DNA of 29,455 bases. Source: a virus. The stretch is from positions 1 to 29,455 of IMG/VR virus record IMGVR_UViG_3300027126_000251. One strand, 5' to 3'. Shown here in pieces: positions 23,904 through 29,455 of the stretch; positions within the stretch are counted from its first letter, which is position 1; each line of letters starts with the position of its first letter. Under the pieces are notes generated by a model. The model worked only from the letters and a program-made list of their open reading frames with translations, was not told where the DNA came from and did not search any database. The translations under genes were made by a program, and so were the position numbers.

Positions 23904-24084
23904 CCTTAATACCTTTTCTCAGATGAAAGATTTCTTTCCTATCAACTCTGTAATCAACTGGGGCATCGATTCCAATTCGAACCCTATGACTCGATTCAAC
24001 ATCCAATGTTAGTACGCGAATGATTGTACCATCAGGACACTGAATGTAAATTTCTTCGTCTGGTTTACGTGTCAGAATCAGCAT
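23809..24084 (-). CDS. csrA: CsrA-family RNA-binding translational regulator
   Basis: 91 aa; GAAGGTAA lies 5-6 nt before the ATG. Residues 1-58 match the CsrA/RsmA fold: MLILTRKPDEEIYI, the beta core (IIRVLTLDV, HRVRIGIDAPVDYRVDRKEIFHL) with the RNA-contacting Arg4-like N-terminus (L4, R6) and Arg49 equivalent to Arg44 of E. coli CsrA. The usual VHR is VDR here (Asp48 for His). An unusual about 30-residue tail (KDAACNSNISAGRIVTDASS...) follows, with three Cys; it overlaps the next gene. CsrA dimers bind GGA motifs in mRNA leaders. As the phage has its own copy, it may redirect host translation or control late genes. It sits between an unknown gene and the DUF7352-like gene. Confidence 0.88.
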   Translation of the reverse strand: MLILTRKPDEEIYIQCPDGTIIRVLTLDVESSHRVRIGIDAPVDYRVDRKEIFHLRKGIKDAACNSNISAGRIVTDASSCEDAKECSDTLH

Positions 24085-24422
24085 AACGTTACCTTCCGTG
24101 CTTGTGGGTTGTCCTCAGTGTAACCTAAGAAAAACATGGCTCTGTTCCATGTGTCGGCTACCACTTGTCGTGGCATCTTCTCCGCAAAATCATCAACTTG
24201 ATTCTTCACACCTACTAACTCAGTATCCCATGTTAGTTCTTTCATTGCCATGAGAAAACAGCGATAGAACTGGATTCTGTGAGACAAACAGAATACTCGG
24301 ATAGACCAGCCTATCACTGTGTGCTTGAAATCCTCATGTGACTTGAATGGTAGGTCTTTCCATCGGACTAAATCATCTGCTGAGAGAATAGGCACTGTCT
24401 CGGGCCAATCTTCGTCTATCAT
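24078..24422 (-). CDS. Unknown soluble protein, 114 aa
   Basis: Start at an ATGA overlap with the small-terminase stop. Acidic N-terminus (MIDEDWPETVPILSADDLVRW), then a helical region rich in aromatic residues (FKHTVIGWSIRVFCLSHRIQFYRCFL) and LTWDTELVGVKNQVDDFAEKM. No membrane segment; three Cys. No family recognised. Being coupled to the small terminase, it may belong to packaging or DNA metabolism. Confidence 0.6.
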   Translation of the reverse strand: MIDEDWPETVPILSADDLVRWKDLPFKSHEDFKHTVIGWSIRVFCLSHRIQFYRCFLMAMKELTWDTELVGVKNQVDDFAEKMPRQVVADTWNRAMFFLGYTEDNPQARKVTLC

Positions 24423-24910
24423 TTGAAGTAGTTCAGCTTCTTTCTTTCTTCAGCAACAGCCTGTATCTGTGCTGTAGCTGCAGGATTGACTACGTAAACA
24501 ATGTCTTTAGGGGTCATCCCCAGACTGACAAGCTTCTGAAGTATAGAAGACTTGAGTAGATGTACCTGAGTAAACTTTGGGTTAGTGTGGTGTTTCACAT
24601 TACCGTATTTGTCTACTGTTTGGTATGTCGTACCTTCATCTTCTAGTTCAGGAAGAAGTGTCTGATACATTGCAATATCGTTGATGAGCATTTCCAGCAA
24701 ATGAACATAACTAACATTGAGGACACCTCTGTTTGCCAAGTCTGCACAAATGAAATTCCATAGGGAAAGCTTACCTTCGTTCTCAGCAATCATGTGAGGG
24801 ATAGGGATATCATCGACGTTGATAACCTTCACTTCAGTAACTGGTGAGACCTTAGGCTTTCTGCCGAATATGGCATTCTCTGCATCTGTTCTTGTCTTTC
24901 TATTACCCAT
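24419..24910 (-). CDS. terS: Terminase small subunit, P27 family-like
   Basis: 163 aa. Basic N-terminus (MGNRKTRTDAE), then PHMIAENEGKLSLWNFICADLANRGVL (the family's helix after a Pro, followed by 'L..rGvL'), YVHLLEMLINDIAMYQ, TNPKFTQVHLLKSSILQKLVSLGMTPKDIVYV (the typical C-terminal helix with GMTP-type turn), and a tail with AEERKKLNYFK. This is the P27-like small terminase that selects DNA for packaging with TerL at 10496-12403. No clear Shine-Dalgarno precedes the ATG at 24910, and an intrinsic terminator stands just upstream, so expression is probably modest or regulated. Confidence 0.78.
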   Translation of the reverse strand: MGNRKTRTDAENAIFGRKPKVSPVTEVKVINVDDIPIPHMIAENEGKLSLWNFICADLANRGVLNVSYVHLLEMLINDIAMYQTLLPELEDEGTTYQTVDKYGNVKHHTNPKFTQVHLLKSSILQKLVSLGMTPKDIVYVVNPAATAQIQAVAEERKKLNYFK

Positions 24911-24930
24911 TGCGTTGAACCATTACTGAA

Positions 24931-24971
24931 AGGAAAAACAGAGCCTACTGCCGGTTACAATAGGCTCTGTT
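24931..24971 (-). terminator. Intrinsic terminator before the small terminase gene
   Basis: TAGGCTCTGTT at 24961-24971 and AACAGAGCCTA at 24937-24947 pair perfectly (11 bp, 13-nt loop). On the minus strand the stem is followed by TTTTTCC. It ends the upstream two-gene transcript (DNA glycosylase and unknown gene) or acts as a partial attenuator before terS. Confidence 0.85.
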
Positions 24972-24990
24972 GGAACTTCACACTTGATTA

Positions 24991-25329
24991 TCAGACGTTT
25001 GTGTGAGGTGCTCTAGGGCATCGGCGTTCAAGGTCTTCAATCTTCTTCTCAGCAATTTCCAGACGCCTAAGAGCATCTGTAACGCGAATGTGTAATGTGG
25101 CGAGTGGTGACGTGTGTCCGCCTACAATACTGCTGAATGGGATCTCTGCATTCTTGCAGGCTGTTTTGATGTTAGCTGCTGAAGGAACAAAATCACACCT
25201 TTCAGCCATAATGGCAATGCAATCATCGATGTTGTTGAACTTTGTACCTCTTGCATGAACATCCATTACCGTAGTCATCAACTGGTGGACTTGTTTGAAG
25301 CTAAGTGATTTAGGAGGGGCTGACTTCAC
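24991..25329 (-). CDS. Unknown protein, 112 aa (GTG start)
   Basis: Start assigned to GTG 25329, as GGAG lies 7 nt upstream inside the glycosylase gene's end; an ATG at 25380 lacks a ribosome site and would overlap more. Predicted helical: FKQVHQLMTTVMDVHARGTKF, DDCIAIMAERCDFVPSAANIK, then a charged coiled coil (ALRRLEIAEKKIEDLERRCP). The last part could be dimerising, and the middle could bind DNA (helix-turn-helix-like spacing at DDCIAIMAERCDFVPSAANIK, untested). Unknown family; possibly a regulator. Confidence 0.6.
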   Translation of the reverse strand: MKSAPPKSLSFKQVHQLMTTVMDVHARGTKFNNIDDCIAIMAERCDFVPSAANIKTACKNAEIPFSSIVGGHTSPLATLHIRVTDALRRLEIAEKKIEDLERRCPRAPHTNV

Positions 25330-25750
25330 TGTAATTCTCCGTAGGTAGTAGGGAAAAACCTTTGCTTGTGATGCGTTCAATAATCAATTGTCGGTCGGCT
25401 AGTGTGGGCTTGTAGTCGTAGTTGACTTTGAACATGTCTGCACCACGTTTAACCCACATTCCACAATCATCTGGATGACGAAAGGGAAAACTGTTCATCT
25501 TTGATGTGACATTGAAACCTCTCTTTCTACATTCGGCTAGTAGGGCAGTGTAACGACGTTTGAGGTAGTAGAGTCGCTGATAGAAGAATCTGACATGACC
25601 TTCATTCAATGTGAACTCTTTAGGTATCTTGTCAAACTTTGCTCTGCCTGACAATACAAAGTTTGGTATGCGAGTAATTTCGCGATGTTCTGCAAGCAGA
25701 AGTTGACTAGGGAGTTCTGAAGGATGAACACCCACATTTATCCGTGTCAT
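25310..25750 (-). CDS. denV: Pyrimidine dimer DNA glycosylase (T4 endonuclease V / DenV-like)
   Basis: 146 aa from ATG 25750; the frame is open further upstream but those codons lie in the promoter region and are not family-like. The N-terminus MTRINVGVHPSELPSQLLLAEHREITRIP aligns with T4 DenV (MTRINL... HLMAEYREL). It conserves Thr2, the reactive N-terminal amine, Arg23 and the catalytic Glu24 (T4 Glu23), with one residue inserted. GHVRFFYQRLYYLKRRYTALLAECRKRGFN (51-80) matches the core helix '[30 protein letters not shown]'. Excises UV photodimers and nicks the abasic strand. Suits a phage exposed to sunlight. It overlaps the next gene by 20 bases. Confidence 0.9.
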   Translation of the reverse strand: MTRINVGVHPSELPSQLLLAEHREITRIPNFVLSGRAKFDKIPKEFTLNEGHVRFFYQRLYYLKRRYTALLAECRKRGFNVTSKMNSFPFRHPDDCGMWVKRGADMFKVNYDYKPTLADRQLIIERITSKGFSLLPTENYSEVSPS

Positions 25751-25790
25751 GCGTTGGTCTCCGTTGGTGACATGTGTGACGACGTTGAGA

Positions 25791-25819
25791 AGAATATATG
25801 TTGGTTTTGTATGTGTCAA
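25791..25819 (-). promoter_or_regulatory. Sigma70-like promoter for the denV operon
   Basis: Minus strand: TTGACA (25819-25814), 17-bp spacer, TATTCT (25796-25791); alternatively TATATT at 25798-25793 with a 15-bp spacer. A second TTGACA (25827-25822) starts 8 bases further upstream (TTGACAGCTTGACA). The operon's first gene begins at 25750, giving a short leader. Confidence 0.65.
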
Positions 25820-25969
25820 GCTGTCAATAGGGAATTTTGAGAAATAATTACTACAAAAAATGCAGCTTTGGCACAGAGAGGTACGCCTAAACTCGCGACA
25901 GGTAGGGACACCCCTACTCCCTTGTATGTTGGGCAACCTGTGCCGGTTGTAACGTAGTGGGTAGATTTT

Positions 25970-26056
25970 GAGGGCTGGATATGAGAGGGAGGAATAGCGG
26001 GGATGTATGGATGGTATGGATTGTGAGAGGGTAGGGTGGTTCACCCCTGTTTTTTT
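25970..26056 (+). ncRNA. Possible GGA-rich small RNA with terminator
   Basis: Six GGA motifs lie within 44 bases (25977-26020), several as AUGGAU or GGGAGGA. They are followed by a GGGTG-GTT-CACCC hairpin (26034-26046) and seven T residues (26050-26056), a plausible Rho-independent 3' end. CsrA-sequestering RNAs carry repeated GGA motifs, and the window encodes a CsrA. No convincing promoter was found upstream, and the 5' end is unknown, so this is only a candidate. Confidence 0.35.
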
Positions 26057-26081
26057 GAATTGAAACGAGTCATCTCCAGAA

Positions 26082-26110
26082 TTGACTACTGAAGGGAATG
26101 AATGAGTAAT
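26082..26110 (+). promoter_or_regulatory. Weak candidate promoter for the plus-strand operon
   Basis: TTGACT (26082-26087), 17-bp spacer, AGTAAT (26105-26110): a good -35 but a poor -10. It lies after the terminator-like hairpin at 26034-26056 and before the GGTAGGG boxes. A start here would give a leader of about 400 nt with several hairpins. Confidence 0.3.
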
Positions 26111-26174
26111 GCCTGACAGGACTACTGTCAGTGAGTACTACTGGGGATGATGTGTGTGAGTCTGAAGGGTACGG

Positions 26175-26451
26175 CCTACCGCACTATGGTAGGTTACTGT
26201 TATGATCACATTGTAGGGTAGGAAATACCCGTAGTGATTCAATATGCAAACACTGTGCCAATGAATGCTCTGAACACTACTGAACATTTGATTTTAGGCT
26301 AAATCGTTCAGAATCGATTCCGATGCCTTGGTATGATGTGATTGTCATCCGAGCAGCTTCGAGCGTTTACGCTCATTTTATGCGATTGTAGACCATGGTA
26401 GGGTATACCCGCACTACTGATAGTAGGTGGTCTATGGTAGGGAATTCCCTA
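26175..26451. repeat. Palindromic GGTAGGG/CCCTACC boxes
   Basis: CCTACC-7-GGTAGG (26175-26193), GGGTA-5-TACCC (26216-26230), GGGTATACCC (26401-26410), CTACT-GAT-AGTAG (26413-26425) and TAGGGAATTCCCTA (26438-26451) are all inverted repeats of one theme; ATGGTAGGG also recurs exactly at 26395-26403 and 26434-26442, 39 bp apart. AGACCA (26390-26395) can pair with TGGTCT (26428-26433). These are candidate operator sites for a repressor or activator controlling the divergent operons. The last palindrome is followed by TTTTTC and could also slow transcription. Confidence 0.65.
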
Positions 26452-26511
26452 TTTTTCTAGAATGTGTTCGGAATTGTTTGCAAGTAAAGAGGACAGTCTG
26501 CGATAGTGTGA

Positions 26512-26886
26512 ATGGCTTCCGAATGGTTCGGGAGTCTTCGGTTGAACGTAGGAAACGAACGGGAGTGTATGACCATGGTGAAGACTGAATTGACTGATGC
26601 TGTTGTGAGTCTGAATTCTGAATATCGTAGTAAGTCTGACGATGTACTTACCGTCAATCGCAATCTGGACATGGTGGAACAGATCGTCACTGCCGATGCG
26701 TTCCTGTCAGACTCAGGGAAGGGCATCAAGGAATACGAGGGAAGAGTTGAGTCTGTTCGACGATCAGTGCGGGGTGTTACACTGCTGCTCAATACTGGAA
26801 AACAGGTTTGTTGGAAACTGTCTAATGTTGCTGCTGACATGTTGTGTGATAGTCTGACCGGGGTAGGAATGGTTGTTGTTCGTTAG
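26512..26886 (+). CDS. Unknown small protein, first gene of the amidoligase operon
   Basis: 124 aa from ATG 26512; in-frame ATGs at 26569 and 26575 (with GGGAG just upstream) are equally plausible and would give 105 or 103 aa. Helical and charged, with ELTDAVVSLNSEYRSKSDDVLTVNRNLDMVEQIV and a C-terminal beta-like VTLLLNTGKQVCWKLSNVAADML. No signal peptide, membrane helix or known motif. Followed by a terminator at 26898-26930 and then the amidoligase gene. It may be the acceptor or a regulator of the modification system, but this is only inference. An overlapping open frame on the other strand is less likely, given the operon direction. Confidence 0.5.
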   Translation: MASEWFGSLRLNVGNERECMTMVKTELTDAVVSLNSEYRSKSDDVLTVNRNLDMVEQIVTADAFLSDSGKGIKEYEGRVESVRRSVRGVTLLLNTGKQVCWKLSNVAADMLCDSLTGVGMVVVR

Positions 26887-26897
26887 TTCGTCTCATT

Positions 26898-26930
26898 AGC
26901 TATCCGGGGAGTTCCCGGATAGCTTTCTTT
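26898..26930 (+). terminator. Intrinsic terminator or attenuator between first and second genes
   Basis: AGCTATCCGGG (26898-26908) pairs perfectly with CCCGGATAGCT (26914-26924), 11 bp with a GAGTT loop, followed by TTCTTTGTTGTT. The U-tract is interrupted, so partial termination into the amidoligase gene 34 bases further on is likely. Confidence 0.85.
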
Positions 26931-26963
26931 GTTGTTAGTTGATTGTTTAGAAGGGTGAATACA

Positions 26964-28550
26964 ATGCTTAGTTTTTCTGCTGGTGTCAATCGTATTCCTG
27001 AAATGCGAATCGGTGATTCAATGGCCGTTACTTTCCGGAATAATTATGAGGGGTATATCGCTAGAGTATGTAATGTACAGCACAGGAGAGGACATGACTT
27101 CCCGTATGAATTGAGGTCTGAGAGGGTATTGGGTCTGGAGGGATTCAGGCTAATCGATTGTGTCGGATTGACACCGTCATGCTATGACGAAAATGGCAAT
27201 CTGAAACATGACTGGAGTGATTTCTTTCATATCACTGGAATTGCTGGATCAGTTATGCCGATTCCGGTGAACGCTGTCGTGATTGATTATGCTAAGTATA
27301 AACCGCGAGAGGTTACATCCTTGCCGGATAATGTTCAGGCATTGCTGAACGGTAACACTGATGATGAACTGATGAAACTCGTTAACGTCGGCGTTGAATT
27401 GGAATTCAGCAAAGCCGACGGATTGTTGCATTCTGACGAAGACGAACAGGAACATTCAACGGAGGACACACTCCGGAAAATGTTCCATTATTTTGATAGT
27501 GATTTGCCTGTGATTAAGGTGGTCAGTTATTGGTTGAACAACGCTATATATCGCGAGTTCAGCCATTCTATCGATGGGTACGATCCTACCGTATCCAGTC
27601 TGAACGATCCATGTAGTAACGATGTTCAGCATTTTATTCGAAAAGCTTATTACTGGCTCTTATCTGAAGACAGTGTCACATTGATGAACCTGACTACCCG
27701 CGTTGCAGACATGTCGCCTAGTCAATGGAACAATGCTCTCACATTGCTGGAAGAAGTATTCAGCCGATATACTAACTTTGCTGATGCCGAAGAGTGTATT
27801 AACACTCTGTCCGAAGACTATGGATTGTGGCCAAAGCATGACAACGAATGGAAAGAAATCGACGGTTGGTGTAATCATCCCGACGGTACATCTGGCATTG
27901 AGCAGGAGTACACAACAAAAGGCGGACAGACTATCCGGGAGATGCATGAACGGTTAAATGTGCTGTTCAATGAATTGGATAGTGCTGATTGGGATTGTCC
28001 TGTTAATGGTTCATGCCATGTACACGTTCAATTGCCTTACTGTCGTCATAAAATCCAGGCTAAATCATTACTCGGGCAGTGCATCATTTATGAATTGTCC
28101 GAGTGTTTGGCCGATGAAAAGCTAATATCCTCAGGATTAAGGCAACGTCTGGTTGAACGTTGGGAGGATGATAGTGCCACCCAATATTTCCATAATGTTC
28201 TCGGTTTTGACGATCATAAATATAGTGTGATTCATTCGCATTCGCAAGGTACACTAGAGTTTAGACTCTTCGGACATGTGGGGAGTAAGGGACATGTTAA
28301 GGCATGTGTTAATGTTGCAGCATTAGCAACAATACGGGGATTCCGTCGATTCCATGAGGGACGAACAGAATTTCTCGGATTACCAGAATATGATCGATAC
28401 CATAATTTTGGGGATTATTTCTGGAATGCTGCTATTACCGGGGAATTCATGGCTGATCGATGCGAGGAATTGAATCCGCCAACGATTGCCGATGTTATGG
28501 GGATTGAAAACTATCGTTATGTGCCAGAGTCTGAACTGATTTCAGCCTAG
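26964..28550 (+). CDS. Amidoligase_2-type enzyme (glutamine-synthetase-fold)
   Basis: 528 aa from ATG 26964, with GAAGGG 8 nt before it; a TTG 21 bases upstream is less likely. Residues 1-140 are a domain not recognised. Then the amidoligase signatures of the GS-like COOH-NH2 ligase fold: NVGVELEFSKADG (141-153), DGTSGIEQEYTTKGGQ (307-322), CHVHVQLP (351-358) and GTLEFRLFGHVGSKG (429-443), with the helix NVAALATIRGF after it. These glutamates, histidines and Arg would bind ATP/Mg and the substrate carboxylate. Members of this family are coupled with glutamine amidotransferase-like genes, as here. The product would be an amide or peptide-like bond; the substrate is unknown. An acidic Asp/Glu/His stretch at 156-170 is unusual. 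Confidence 0.75.
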   Translation: MLSFSAGVNRIPEMRIGDSMAVTFRNNYEGYIARVCNVQHRRGHDFPYELRSERVLGLEGFRLIDCVGLTPSCYDENGNLKHDWSDFFHITGIAGSVMPIPVNAVVIDYAKYKPREVTSLPDNVQALLNGNTDDELMKLVNVGVELEFSKADGLLHSDEDEQEHSTEDTLRKMFHYFDSDLPVIKVVSYWLNNAIYREFSHSIDGYDPTVSSLNDPCSNDVQHFIRKAYYWLLSEDSVTLMNLTTRVADMSPSQWNNALTLLEEVFSRYTNFADAEECINTLSEDYGLWPKHDNEWKEIDGWCNHPDGTSGIEQEYTTKGGQTIREMHERLNVLFNELDSADWDCPVNGSCHVHVQLPYCRHKIQAKSLLGQCIIYELSECLADEKLISSGLRQRLVERWEDDSATQYFHNVLGFDDHKYSVIHSHSQGTLEFRLFGHVGSKGHVKACVNVAALATIRGFRRFHEGRTEFLGLPEYDRYHNFGDYFWNAAITGEFMADRCEELNPPTIADVMGIENYRYVPESELISA

Positions 28551-28606
28551 TTAGTTTATCGTTCATTCCGTTCATTAGTTTACTGACAATTGAGAGGAAA
28601 TTCACT

Positions 28607-29440
28607 ATGTGTACATTGTACGTTTTCTGGAATGACAAGAAGAAAACCTTCGTTGACCAGATTGCGAAAGACTGGCAGCATAACTCTGATGGTGGTTCGG
28701 CCATTATGCTTGACAATCAGAACAATGTGGTAATGCGTGTTCAAACTACTGATCTTAAGATATTACTGAACTGTATCCGGACAAGTAAGTTTGCACGCTA
28801 CTGCGTTCATCTGCGAGCCGCAACGACAGACGCCCAAGGTGTAACGGGGTGTCATTTCTTTGACTCGCCAAAGGGTAAATATATCTATGCTCACAATGGT
28901 GTCATACATTCAGGGTATAAACACCGTGTTGATAGTATGATTGTCGGGGAATGGTTAGAGTCTGCAGACGATCGTAATAAACTTCCGCCGGAATTGGAGC
29001 ATGAAGGGTTCGCTAATCTGATCGTCTATTCAATGCTGACCGGGGAAATCATTATCCATCATGCAGGAGGTAGTCTTCACAGTGATGGACTAGGAAATTG
29101 GTCAACAAAGTATGTTGATGCATCTTTCAAGAGTCTACGACGGGAAGGTTGGTACGACGACTACGGGAACGTGATTCAATTACATCCGGAAGTGATTACA
29201 CCCCGATATAGCAAATTCTACCGGGGAGACTACGATCTGAACTATAACACTCGCTGCGATTGTTGCGGGGAACATAAAGGGAGTACAATGTATTATGCGG
29301 ATGCGAAATCAGAACTCTGTTACGCTTGTAGACGATCGTTCTATGCTGTTGACGATAAGAAAACAGTATCGGTCAAACTCATTACCGATAAGAGAACTGA
29401 AAAGAATGAGGATAGCAAATTGCTATTGCCAGAAGACTGA
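28607..29440 (+). CDS. Class II glutamine amidotransferase with Cys-rich tail
   Basis: 277 aa; GAGAGGAAATTC precedes the ATG. N-terminal Met-Cys2 gives the Ntn nucleophile once Met is removed. Family motifs: CVHLRAATTDAQG (66-78, the 'HxR..T..G' loop), YAHNGVI (94-100), VDSMIVGEWL (108-117) and a Gly-rich strand LTGEIIIHHAG. It would hydrolyse glutamine and pass ammonia to a partner, evidently the amidoligase in front, 56 bases upstream. Residues about 217-241 carry CDCC and CYAC, a likely zinc-binding knuckle not part of the basic GAT fold. The C-terminus is charged and probably disordered. Ends 15 bases before the window edge. Confidence 0.82.
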   Translation: MCTLYVFWNDKKKTFVDQIAKDWQHNSDGGSAIMLDNQNNVVMRVQTTDLKILLNCIRTSKFARYCVHLRAATTDAQGVTGCHFFDSPKGKYIYAHNGVIHSGYKHRVDSMIVGEWLESADDRNKLPPELEHEGFANLIVYSMLTGEIIIHHAGGSLHSDGLGNWSTKYVDASFKSLRREGWYDDYGNVIQLHPEVITPRYSKFYRGDYDLNYNTRCDCCGEHKGSTMYYADAKSELCYACRRSFYAVDDKKTVSVKLITDKRTEKNEDSKLLLPED

Positions 29441-29455
29441 GAACGGACACATTGA

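Larger units (their letters stand above)
25820..26511. promoter_or_regulatory. Long non-coding control region between divergent operons
   Basis: About 690 bases without a supported gene. Contents: a 6-bp stem GTAGGG-ACAC-CCCTAC (25902-25917) nested in GGCACAG/CTGTGCC (25870-25876 with 25938-25944), a GGA-rich stretch with a hairpin and T-run (25977-26056), a possible promoter near 26082, a CTGACAG/CTGTCAG hairpin near 26113-26131, GGTAGG/CCTACC boxes (26175-26451) and a GAGCG-TTTA-CGCTC hairpin (26361-26374). This density of inverted repeats suggests an operator cluster, a structured RNA or an origin; none is proven. Confidence 0.6.

Noticed and set aside
25870-25944. GGCACAG/CTGTGCC enclosed stem with inner GTAGGG hairpin as a tRNA-like or riboswitch RNA
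   Set aside because: Only 7 and 6 pairs with a long open interior; no known RNA family matches, so it is listed only as part of the control region.
25751-26044. N-terminal extension of the DNA glycosylase frame to 26044
   Set aside because: The extra 98 residues are low-quality, cross the promoter at 25791-25819, and the conserved protein begins exactly at MTRIN (25750), whose N-terminus is catalytic.
26457-26840. Minus-strand open frame opposite the first plus-strand gene
   Set aside because: Ser/Thr-rich shadow with no ribosome site; the operon direction, GGGAG and the following terminator support the plus strand.
1-29455. CRISPR array, tRNA genes, integrase or insertion sequence
   Set aside because: No regular spacer-repeat pattern, cloverleaf, tyrosine or serine recombinase motif, or transposase was seen on either strand.

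Overview
This window is a contiguous piece of a tailed double-stranded DNA phage or prophage (class Caudoviricetes, siphovirus-like with an HK97-type head). The morphogenesis set is complete from large terminase to tape measure, and the gene order follows HK97-like phages. No integrase, excisionase, tRNA, ribosomal or host metabolic gene is visible, so lytic phage and prophage cannot be told apart. Host identity is inference only. Shine-Dalgarno sites of the AAGGA type and near-consensus sigma70 promoters show a bacterial host. The papain-like protease, the adhesin style and the 214-aa virion-type protein resemble proteins I associate with Planctomycetota phages, held at moderate to low confidence.

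Minus-strand late region (1-21931, read right to left). It starts with a 214-aa putative virion protein. A cassette of small membrane or exported proteins follows, containing a papain-like cysteine protease and an exported CxxC protein (probable lysis or envelope functions). Next come three large Gly/Thr/Ala-rich fibre or adhesin-like proteins, then TerL, portal, ClpP-like head protease, major capsid protein, a decoration-type protein, head-tail connector, head closure, gp10-like protein, tail terminator, tail tube, tail chaperones expressed through a programmed -1 frameshift, and the tape measure, which runs off the left edge. Internal sigma70-like promoters precede the capsid gene, one holin-like gene and the whole operon. 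Hairpins and a terminator bracket the capsid/decoration segment.

Centre (21932-22745). A divergent control region separates the late operon from a lone plus-strand DUF559-type nuclease gene. That gene ends at a 12-bp bidirectional terminator shared with the next minus-strand operon.

Minus-strand second operon (22760-25750). It encodes a T4 DenV-like pyrimidine dimer glycosylase, an unknown protein, an intrinsic terminator, the P27-like small terminase (about 12 kb from TerL), an unknown protein, a phage CsrA, a DUF7352-like protein and three small unknowns.

Right end (25751-29455). A 760-bp non-coding region carries repeated palindromic GGTAGGG/CCCTACC boxes and a GGA-rich stretch ending in a terminator-like hairpin, a possible CsrA-binding RNA. 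A plus-strand operon follows: an unknown small protein, a glutamine-synthetase-fold amidoligase (Amidoligase_2 type) and a class II glutamine amidotransferase with a Cys-rich tail. The last two form a plausible ATP-dependent amide-forming modification system and are the most striking accessory content. The protease plus thiol-redox cassette and the CsrA/GGA-RNA pairing come next.
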